From the NCBI RefSeq assembly GCF_021869535.1, contig NW_026262668.1:11268348-11332347 (forward strand): DNA of 64,000 nucleotides, read 5' to 3'. The notes below the pieces were generated by a model. That model did not search any database, was not told the origin of the DNA, and saw only the letters and a program-made list of their open reading frames with translations. The position numbers and the translations under genes were made by a program. This stretch comes from Mytilus californianus. Its lineage: Eukaryota; Mollusca; Bivalvia; Mytilida; Mytilidae. This document shows, in pieces, positions 59,389 to 64,000 of this stretch. The first letter of the stretch is position 1; each line of letters opens with the position of its first letter.

Positions 59389-59946
59389 CAACAAACAAAA
59401 AACAAAAACTAACAAACAAAACAAACAAACTAGAATGCGAAATAGACAATGACAACCACATACAAGATTCTTGAAATGGGACAGGCAAATTTGCTTACTG
59501 CGTGGTTAAACTTGTTTTGTTTACTACTCATCCCTTCCGGAGTTTCTTTGGTCCTAGCGAATAACAAAACTTATAAAGATTAACGCTTAATAAACAATAA
59601 AATCAATATAAAAAATGTACCAAACTCAAGATTATCAAGTGTATGTGCGACAAAAACATAGCTACTGTACATGAATAACAAACCTACATAATATTGTTTC
59701 AAAGAATTTTACCAAAAATTACTAAGTATACAATAATAGCGAACTTTATTAATTGATAAGGAAAACAATATTTATAAGTGTATATTTAGCTAAATTCATA
59801 CTGGAATTGTTCGTTTATTTTAGACGCTTCATAGTTTTAAAACTATTCTGAAGAAAATGGTTCATTGAAATTAATGACAAAAATAACAGTTCTTAAAACT
59901 TACCAAAAATTAGTAGAGTAAAATAAAAACTTATGGAGTTGGCCAT
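42119..59946 (-). CDS. Gene B: secreted mosaic protein with three ShK domains and a Thr-rich mucin exon
   Basis: Exons in order: 59904-59946, 57282-57334, 56249-56311, 55493-55583, 55241-55303, 54159-54311, 53098-53148, 52100-52579, 51353-51505, possibly 49461-49478, 46375-46407, 44368-44520, 43809-43830, 42119-42125. All have AG/GT borders and phases match throughout, giving about 454-460 residues from ATG to TAA. The parts are a signal peptide, a Cys-rich N-terminal region with no family recognised, and three ShK-type domains separated by Thr-rich linkers and a mucin-like segment. ShK domains are six-Cys folds often found repeated in secreted or extracellular enzymes and matrix proteins; mucin segments are heavily O-glycosylated. 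No enzyme domain is present, and the Lys-Tyr dyad of channel-blocking ShK peptides is absent, so a structural, shell, mucus or immune role is more likely than toxicity. The role is inference. Confidence 0.75.
42305..42690 (+). mobile_element. Family A (Penelope-like) RT C-terminus and 3' tail
   Basis: Begins in coding sequence TFYGRHHQLVDRYGISLSQI, then the tail with CCCTTCCGGAGCACCTGAG, GTGGCGTTGTCA and CGACTTATGAGTTTGAATTTC to GCCTCC. It lies antisense in the last intron of gene B and is the only plus-strand family A copy. Confidence 0.75.
42700..43800. other. Intron of gene B without recognised features
   Basis: AT-rich, nothing recognised. Confidence 0.4.
43809..43830 (-). CDS. Gene B exon 12 (short C-terminal exon)
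   Basis: 22 nt, acceptor CTTTTGCAG, donor GTAAGT. It encodes SIGTAF after the shared Gly and exits in phase 2, which fits the last exon. Confidence 0.55.
44090..44335 (-). mobile_element. Family C retroelement 3' end
   Basis: TTTCCAATGAGAGAACTATC, AGTTCACCGTACGACCTTCA, AACGGCTTGATTTATGAC and ACAGACAACAACCAA match the reversed family C end. It stops about 30 bp from gene B exon 11. Confidence 0.75.
44368..44520 (-). CDS. Gene B exon 11: ShK domain 3
   Basis: 153 nt, phase 1-1, acceptor AAAAGCAG, donor GTACGT. Same six-Cys spacing; ends DYALQTCPKACDLCDELL. Confidence 0.85.
45095..45315 (+). pseudogene. LINE ORF2 C-terminal relic
   Basis: The plus strand reads LTKFGISAHELEIEKERH, then KGIPPDKRF, and after a deleted zinc-knuckle region DQSKFIWLMSNEYPIVNN. 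This is the C-terminal region of an APE-type LINE (LTKFRI..H.L.IE.GR, later NDQSKF.WLMSNE), antisense in a gene B intron. Confidence 0.65.
45640..45790 (-). mobile_element. Family C-like 3' end variant
   Basis: GAAGATGTGGTATGAGTGCC, CAACTTTCCATCCAAGTCAC and AACAATTATAGGTCAAAGTA; same variant as at 39575-39660, longer here (GGAGCCTTGGCTCACACCG). Confidence 0.65.
46375..46407 (-). CDS. Gene B exon 10: Thr-rich linker
   Basis: 33 nt, phase 1-1, acceptor CATTTCAG, donor GTAAAC. It encodes TTPVPLTTTT. Confidence 0.7.
46629..46789. mobile_element. Foldback (MITE-like) element
   Basis: Near-palindrome: GGATTATCGG...ATCCAATCGAGATAGTTAA...CTTTAAAGTCC on the left is mirrored by GGACTTTAAA...TTAACTATCGAGATTGGAT...CCGATAATCC on the right around a short loop AAGCCTCGACGA. 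The outermost pairing is AGATTCTTA/TAAGAATCT. Arms are imperfect, so it is older than the 8.5-kb hairpin. Confidence 0.75.
47799..48896 (+). mobile_element. HINE-like element with AGCTCACC/GGTGAGC subterminal repeats and tandem core
   Basis: Starts TTAGCTCACCTAGCCCAAAT and ends AAGGTGAGCGACACAGGCTC followed by the rest of the hairpin GGCTCTTTAGAGCC and CTAGTTT. The core holds four to five diverged monomers of about 150-190 bp, each with AAAATGATCAACAAGTCAAG, GGAGTTATTGCCC and ATAGATAAATA. Subterminal inverted repeats, a 3' hairpin and tandem core match Helentron-type non-autonomous elements. A partial open frame (47745-48179) inside it is not a gene. Confidence 0.65.
49461..49478 (-). CDS. 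Candidate 18-nt microexon of gene B
   Basis: CTAGTTTACAAGCTAAAA between a strong acceptor (TTTTTATTTTCAG) and donor (GTAAGT). Its length keeps phase 1-1 and it would add ASLQAK. It may also be chance. Confidence 0.35.
49595..49905 (-). repeat. tRNA-derived repeat module, copy 1
   Basis: On the minus strand a tRNA-like stretch has a B-box-like GGATTTGAATCCC (49659-49671) and an upstream A-box-like region with GTTGGCCGAGTGG. The module also carries one unit of CTGTCGTAAAGAATGATAATG (about 49879). It aligns with copy 2 along about 300 bp. Probably a SINE or a module containing one. Confidence 0.6.
50040..50340 (-). repeat. tRNA-derived repeat module, copy 2
   Basis: B-box-like GGGTTCGAATCCC at 50109-50121, A-box-like AGTTGGTCGAATGGTC near 50170-50190 (minus strand). 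Followed on the plus strand by the GTTTTATCTGTCGTAAAGGAT unit that continues as the 27-bp array. Confidence 0.65.
50317..50958. repeat. Minisatellite with a 27-bp unit, about 23-24 copies
   Basis: Unit TCTGTCGTAAAGGATGATAA plus GGTTTTG with a few variable sites. Because 27 is a multiple of 3, both strands show long open frames with a nine-residue period (plus SVVKDDKVL, minus TDKTLSSFT). The unit is present once in copy 1 of the neighbouring module. No start, splice or signal features support translation. Confidence 0.9.
51353..51505 (-). CDS. Gene B exon 9: ShK domain 2
   Basis: 153 nt, phase 1-1, donor GTAAGT. Cysteine spacing identical to domain 1; ends DYAIATCPKTCNRCAEYY. Confidence 0.85.
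51680..51785 (-). mobile_element. Family B (Penelope-like) 3' tail fragment
   Basis: AAAATTGAGAAGGAAAATGG, GGAATATGTCAAAGAGACAA and ACCACCAATGGGTTGTA are the reverse of the 62.9-kb tail end. Located between gene B exons 8 and 9. Confidence 0.7.
52100..52579 (-). CDS. Gene B exon 8: Thr/Pro mucin-like exon
   Basis: 480 nt, phase 1-1, acceptor AATTTTTAG, donor GTATTT. Almost wholly Thr with Pro and Ser in units like TTTTPTTTTSP, encoded by an imperfect ACAACWACT repeat. Repeats are irregular, so copy number may vary between individuals. It is the probable densely glycosylated spacer between ShK domains 1 and 2. Confidence 0.85.
53098..53148 (-). CDS. Gene B exon 7: Thr-rich linker
   Basis: 51 nt, phase 1-1, acceptor TTTTGCAG, donor GTAAAA. 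It encodes QLTTMAPQAVTVITTK. A dead copy of this exon and its flanks is at 22.0-22.4 kb. Confidence 0.7.
54079..54107 (+). repeat. C17-A12 homopolymer pair
   Basis: Run of C followed directly by a run of A. A similar pair is at 59359-59385. Confidence 0.85.
54159..54311 (-). CDS. Gene B exon 6: ShK domain 1
   Basis: 153 nt, phase 1-1, donor GTAGGT, acceptor TATTTTAAG. Six cysteines spaced C-x6-C-x9-C-x14-C-x3-C-x2-C, ending STCPKTCNLCDEYF, the ShK pattern. Confidence 0.85.
54585..54995 (-). pseudogene. Penelope-like reverse transcriptase relic, split by a foldback element
   Basis: Minus strand: VLLLTDLFIFS then stops and ELLDFF (54930-54995), a 94-bp inserted foldback (54826-54919), then FTFR-stop-IDDVFSVNKSKFIDCI, KMDITNTLLNLDLHLVNNN and AKLSDTRDG to about 54590. 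The order corresponds to the LADLF...YIDD...LDLHL...KRDD region of the 24-kb copy. Lies in the intron between gene B exons 5 and 6. Confidence 0.7.
54826..54919. mobile_element. Small foldback element related to the Harbinger-like ends
   Basis: TTTCACAAAAAATCTTACGA at the left pairs with TCGTAAGACTTTTTGTGAAA at the right (19 of 20 bases). The TTTCACAAA...TTACGA pattern resembles the terminal repeat at 7686, so it may be a short non-autonomous relative. Nested inside the Penelope-like relic. Confidence 0.6.
55241..55303 (-). CDS. Gene B exon 5: Thr-rich linker
   Basis: 63 nt, phase 1-1, acceptor TTTGTAG, donor GTAACA. It encodes SLTTTIGTTIPTTTLTTTF, a probable O-glycosylated linker. Confidence 0.7.
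55493..55583 (-). CDS. Gene B exon 4: Cys-rich region
   Basis: 91 nt, acceptor TCGTTTTAG, donor GTAAGT, phase 0 to 1. It contains SKCGFYFPTSGKCFCEDPGC. With exons 2 and 3 it makes an eight-Cys region; spacing fits no family I can name. Confidence 0.7.
56111..56201 (-). other. Candidate alternative exon of gene B
   Basis: 91 nt with acceptor TTTTTTACAG and donor GTAAAC. One frame reads MSFNADCSKGQCDLL and then SVVSVLCNKD, exiting in phase 0 as exon 4 requires. It cannot be joined in frame after exon 3, so it would need another upstream exon or serve as an alternative first exon. Confidence 0.3.
56249..56311 (-). CDS. Gene B exon 3: Cys-rich region
   Basis: 63 nt, acceptor ATGTTTTAG, donor GTAAGT, phase 0-0. 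It encodes VCKLEFKDAYIANSSCEEPH and one Arg. Confidence 0.7.
56560..56955 (+). mobile_element. Family C retroelement 3' end (best-preserved copy)
   Basis: ACCACTGTCCCAGGTTAGGG, CCAAGTCAGGAGACTG, TTAATCAGGCCGTTAG, GGTATGGGTTTTGC, GAAGGCCATACGGTGACG, TCTCTTGTGGAGAGTTGTCT and ATCATACCACATCTTCTTA. Antisense in a gene B intron. Confidence 0.8.
57282..57334 (-). CDS. Gene B exon 2: end of signal peptide and start of Cys-rich region
   Basis: 53 nt, acceptor ATATTTCAG, donor GTAAAA, phase 1 to 0. It encodes PTATAFNCFTELCRGAE. Confidence 0.7.
57698..58620 (-). mobile_element. HINE-like element of the 47.8-kb family, reversed
   Basis: Starts AACTAGAGGCTCCAAAGAGC, the reversed 3' hairpin end of the 47.8-48.9 kb element, and continues with four to five monomers marked by TTAAGGGCAATAACT, GACTGACAATTTT, GTAGATCTTGTCTGACTGAT and TATTATAGTTTT. 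Its other end is not clear. Confidence 0.65.
58625..59035. other. First intron of gene B, no recognised feature
   Basis: AT-rich, nothing recognised. Confidence 0.35.
59040..59280 (+). mobile_element. Family D retroelement 3' tail
   Basis: TGTTTCCCTCGGTTTTAGTT, TTTGTAACCCGGATTTG, GATTTATGACTTTTGAACAG and GGTATACTACTGTTGCCTTT are a common bivalve 3' tail I recognise. It ends next to the C tract at 59359. Confidence 0.55.
59904..59946 (-). CDS. Gene B exon 1: signal peptide
   Basis: ATG at 59946-59944 encodes MANSISFYFTLLIF plus one base before donor GTAAGT. The hydrophobic run continues into exon 2 (VPTATA), giving a typical signal peptide with a small-residue cleavage region. Phase 1 exit. 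Confidence 0.75.
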
Positions 59947-60600
59947 ACTACATTTATATTAATATAATAAGATTATGTTAAGATAAGGATATGAAATATT
60001 CTTAAGTAAACGTGACTTATATTATCTTGACCACCACAGGGGTGACTTGGGTATACATATTTATAACTAGTGAATAATCTAGACTCCCCCCGTCCGTCAA
60101 TAAGACAAACCTTGTTGAGTTGGGAACTTGCTATGTTTTGAGGGATGACTAAATTCACAGTCTCGTCTGTTCTGGTATGTGGAAGGAAATCGACATGTTA
60201 TAAGTACTGTGGATAAACACATGAAGTTGTATGTACACACCTGTTGCAATGCAAAATTTTCGTCCCTTACGTACATATCCTTCATATACTGTAACAGTTC
60301 AAATTGTTCGCCCTTCAATCTGACCTTCTTCGTAGAAATCAAAATCTTCTCAATGAAGTATACTTGAAAATCTGCAGAGACAAAGTTTAAATCGTATTGT
60401 ATTAAGGCGAAGTATACTCAATTTGGCCGATATTTCGGATGTATGCATTTATTAGACTTTAAACTGCACCCGAATATCGAGATTGATACATGTAGCATGT
60501 ATCCTTTTAAAGATACAATCAAGTATAAAAGAATTATTTGAAAAAAAAGTTCTATAAATGCATAATTACTATTTCAAAAATCAACGGCATACGTTATCTG
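59947..60600. other. Upstream region of gene B
   Basis: AT-rich sequence 5' of the gene B start codon. TATTATATTAATATAA on the minus strand lies only about 10-25 nt before the ATG, too close to be called a TATA box. No promoter is claimed. Confidence 0.35.
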
Positions 60601-62985
60601 TTAACCAAGCCCTGTTCTTTACCTGTTAATAAACAATACCATATTGCAGTCCTAAGTATGAAATCGTCCAAATTATAATTGCATATTGTTATTCTAAACT
60701 GTTTTCCAAAATTGATCGCCCTGAAGATCATAAAAAACATTTCATTAAATTCAAATAGGTCAATAAAAGTCTTGATTTTGTAAATATTGCCGGTATTTTA
60801 AATGATCATTCCGTTAAAGAACAAATTCCTGGCCATTTTGATATTACTGAGCTCCCTCTTGTTTGTTATGTTTACAAAAAATCTACCCAGAAATATGTTT
60901 TTAATTATAGCGAGGTGTGTATAGATGTTAATATCAGTGACAATACACATACGTTATGAAATTGCAGTAATTCCGAATACATTTATGGCCCCAGTTCCCA
61001 TGTTATAACAGGAGACCTTAACAACGTCCATGACCGAGAGTTGAAATCATTCCTCTGTAAAGGACCTAAATATCGTCCCCCGTCGATTATTTATCTAACA
61101 TCCACGACTCACTCCGTACTTACTGCACGAAATGAATAAAACGAGAAATAGCTGTCAAAAATCCGTCTTCAAGCCATTGTTCCACTACTAAATTGTCTAT
61201 TCTACTTACTAGTACACTTGGTACAATCAAAAACCTGTTAATAAATGGTTCAAATAAGGCCTTTGAAAATAGTGGAATTAATTACCTTTAAAGTGTCAAA
61301 AACTCGTTGGAAGTACTTGATAAATTGCATGCTCATATTGGTGATTTCGAATCAGTTCAAAGTTTTGATTTTTCAACCCTATACACCACTTTGCCTCATA
61401 ATCTCATGAAGAAAAAATTCACACACCTAATTAAATGGGCATTTAAAAAGTCAGAATGCAAATATATATGTTCAAACCCTTATAGGTTATTTTTTAGTAA
61501 CAACAAACAAAAAGAACTATATCAATTGGACCTGCTTTGATACGATAACTGCACTTGAATTTTTACTAGATAACATTTTTGTTTTCTATGGAGTTCGTTA
61601 TCGGAATTCCAATATGGACTAACTGTGCAAAACTTATTGCGGACCTGTTTCTGTATTGTTACGAGTTACAATTTATCACTAACTTCAGCAAAGACCCATC
61701 GAAACAACATCTGATACAAAAATTTAATAACACTTTTAGATATTTGGATGATATATTGGCTCTCAATAATGACGACTTCAGTATGTACACTAAAGAGATT
61801 TATCCTGCTGAGCTGACTTTAAATAAAGCTAATACTAACAATGAACACAGCCCTTTCCTGGATTTTGATATCTATAACTTTATCGGGAGACTAAATACCA
61901 AAATTTACGATGAAAGAGATGATTCTTCATTTCCTATTGTTAATTATTCATTTTTATATGGTGACGTATCTTGTCACCATCTTATGGTGTTTTTATATCT
62001 CAACTTGTTCTATTCGCTCGTGTATGTAACAACGTATTTGATTTTAACAAAATAAATCTCTGTATTACTGGAAAATTATTACACCAGGGTTTTCGATATC
62101 ACGAACTTGTCAAAACATTTACTAAATTTTATCATCGGTACAAGGACATCATTCGTAGATATAAATCAACATGCAGACATCTTAAACGTTCAGGTATTTC
62201 ACATCCAATATTTTATGGTAATATTCTAAACAAAGCACAAAAATGTCGTCATTCACCTCAAAAGCTAACCAAACTTTTAAAGCAGACTTATTCAGAAGGA
62301 ATATAGTCGCGATACTGTTGTCAGGTCATTAAAGATGGCATTTTTTGGAATTAATATTGATTCACTAGTAGGATATTTGCATCGGAAATAAACACATTAA
62401 TCTAAAACCAGTTGTTGGCTTGATACGGGTTATGTTCTTCTCATATATTTTATGATGACATGATACTAAACCCCTAACGGTAGGGATTGTGCTTGATTTT
62501 CATACGATGCAGACATAATCTTTCAATTAGTTTAATTTGTCAGTTTGCTTAGTTTCTTTTGTTACCTATTCTGATATCGGACTCGGACTTCTTTTAAACT
62601 GAGTTTTACTGTGCGTATTGCTGTTTGTTTGTTTATTTTACATTAAATAGAGGTATAAGGGAAGGGTTGAGATCTCACAAGACATGTTTAACCCCGCCGC
62701 ATTTATGCGCTTGTCCCAAGTCAGGAGCATCTTGACTTTGTTAGTCTTGTATGTTTTTTTTTTAAATTTTAGTTCATTTTTGTGTTTCGGAGTTTAGTGT
62801 GACGTCCATTTTCACTGAACAAGTACACATTTTTGTTTAGGGGCCAGCTGATGCCCGCCTCCGGGTGCGGGAATTTTCTCGCTGTGTTGAAGACCCATTG
62901 GTGGCCTATGGCTGTTTTCTACTCTTTGGTCGGGTTGTTTACTCTTTGACACATTCCCCGTTTCCATTTTCAATTTTATCATAGT
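60600..62985 (+). mobile_element. Penelope-like element (family B): decayed reverse transcriptase and 3' tail
   Basis: Upstream region reads GDLNNVHDRELKSFLCKGP (about 61015). Then FDFSTLYTTLPHNLMKKKF (61365), IGIPIWTNCAKLIADLFLY (61600), FRYLDDILALNND (YLDD 61741-61752), PFLDFDIYNF, YDERDDSSFPIVNYSFLYGD and, after a frame change near 61970, SYGVFISQL, GFRYHELVKTFTKFYHRY. Stops at 61541 and elsewhere. The tail includes GGGTTGAGATCTCACAAGAC, CCAAGTCAGGAGC and the GGGGCCAGCTGATGCCCGCC...CCGTTTCCATTTTCAATTTT end (62820-62985). No GIY-YIG endonuclease was seen. The usual MGTNCAP motif is altered to IWTNCAK here. Confidence 0.75.
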
Positions 62986-63054
62986 TTAAACAAGTTTTTA
63001 TCTACTTTGAATTGCAGTTTCACGACGGAAAAAATGAGGCAGAAGTTACCGCGG

Positions 63055-63255
63055 GGAAATTTAAAACTGATGTCGAGATAAATTGACAACACAATGACAA
63101 AAAAAAATGAAAGACGATGAAAAAAACCGAACAAGTTTACAATACACAACATAGAAAACTAAAGACTGAGCAAAAAAAAACGAATAAAAACTGAGTATGA
63201 TCTCAGTTGTTCAGACAAGGTAAGCAGATTCTGCTACATTAGTGACACCGTCGGA
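63055..63255 (-). mobile_element. Family A (Penelope-like) 3' tail
   Basis: AACATAGAAAACTAAAGACT, GATCTCAGTTGTTCAGACAAG and GTAAGCAGATTCTGCTACAT are the reversed family A tail, diverged. Confidence 0.65.
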
Positions 63256-63530
63256 TTTTTGTCCACATAAAATTGTTGAATAATGATGTGTTATTGCTGT
63301 GAATATTTCCGTTTAATTATATAAAAATTTAAGTGGTCATCGGATTCGTATCGCCGACTTAATCTATTAAAGTTCAGTGATGCATGATCAATAAAATGAA
63401 CAAACCAAACATTTGCAGTGTGATATCGTGATGACGTTACTCTTATTTGGTTGATTTTACGCTTTTTGTACTCTTCTAATTAATGTTTACTGAAAGATGA
63501 ATCCGGTGGCCTCTTTTTATTTTCTTTTTC

Positions 63531-64000
63531 AGATTAGAACCTTAAATCTACAGTGACATTGAAAAACTTGTACAAACAACTTTATTGAAACCTGATATAA
63601 TATTTCAATCCATTATCAGTGAAATAAAAGCAGAACTTGTTTCAGAACTAAAAAACATCACTAAAATCATCTATTACTGAAGCCATCCAAGATGCTATAA
63701 AACCACTAAATAACATCATTAACCAACAACAACATAAAATTACATCGTTAGAAACTGAAAATGCTCAATTGAAACAACATGTTGACAAAGCACTTACCGA
63801 TCTTGATGAAAGAGATGAGAAATTTAGAAATTTGGGCAATGCAATTTTTACCAGTATGGCTGAAAATAAGGGTCTAAAGGAGGAAGTGGCGACTCTTAAT
63901 GCGAATATAGAAGAGCTTGAACAATACGGTCACAGAACATCACTTAGATTTCACAACGTTCCATTGACTCAAGAAGACCTCCAAAATACCGACGACCTAA
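63531..64000 (+). pseudogene. LINE ORF1 fragment (coiled-coil part), frameshifted, runs off the window
   Basis: One frame reads DIEKLVQTTLLKPDIIFQSI and AELVSELKNITK to about 63665; after a one-base shift another reads SITEAIQDAIKPLNNIINQQ, LETENAQLKQHVDKALTDLD and IEELEQYGHRTSLRFHNVPL to the window edge. The last part (LEQYGHRTSLRFHNVP) is the coiled-coil/RRM junction typical of L1-like ORF1 proteins (EQY.RR.SLRI.G.P). The frameshift makes this copy defective unless the base is a sequencing error. Confidence 0.75.

Overview
The window is AT-rich, intron-rich animal DNA with many decayed transposons and no prokaryotic-type operons. The repeat families (tandem-core elements with a 3' hairpin, Penelope-like reverse transcriptase relics with shared 3' tails, APE-type LINEs) and the ShK and Ly6/uPAR-type exons point to a bivalve mollusc, probably mussel-like. 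That assignment is inference from family recognition, not from a database search.

Layout. 1-215 is an array of degenerate GATAA palindromes; a related array lies at 17.70-18.00 kb. 1.29-6.12 kb is a LINE with both ORFs open, in the same frame and separated by one TAG. 6.8-7.4 kb is a decayed LINE 3' end. 7.69-12.06 kb looks like a decayed PIF/Harbinger element carrying a perfect 61-nt hairpin insertion. 12.18-13.09 kb is a 19-bp minisatellite, followed by a truncated LINE and a HINE-like element (13.1-14.3 kb). 14.67-16.89 kb is a 2.2-kb element with about 105-bp terminal inverted repeats and a 5-bp target duplication.

Two host genes were reconstructed exon by exon on the minus strand from splice sites and reading phase. 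Gene A (39.25 to at least 22.97 kb) encodes a secreted or surface Ly6/uPAR (LU)-type protein: a signal peptide split over two short exons, one complete LU unit over three exons, and a second unit whose middle exon was not found. Gene B (59.95-42.12 kb) encodes a secreted mosaic protein of about 454-460 residues: signal peptide, a novel-looking cysteine-rich N-terminal region, three ShK-type domains each on a 153-nt exon, short Thr-rich linker exons and a 160-codon Thr/Pro mucin exon. From the first linker to the last ShK domain every exon is phase 1-1, so modules can be added or removed without changing frame. Both genes lie in the same orientation about 2.9 kb apart.

Their introns hold Penelope-like, LINE, HINE-like and foldback elements, a 27-bp minisatellite that seems to have grown from one unit of a tRNA-derived repeat, and two near-identical 440-bp elements (33.1-35.2 kb). 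A relic of a gene B linker exon with its intron flanks lies 30 kb away at 22.0-22.4 kb. The right end (60.6-63.0 kb) is a decayed Penelope-like element with its 3' tail, and the window ends inside a frameshifted LINE ORF1.
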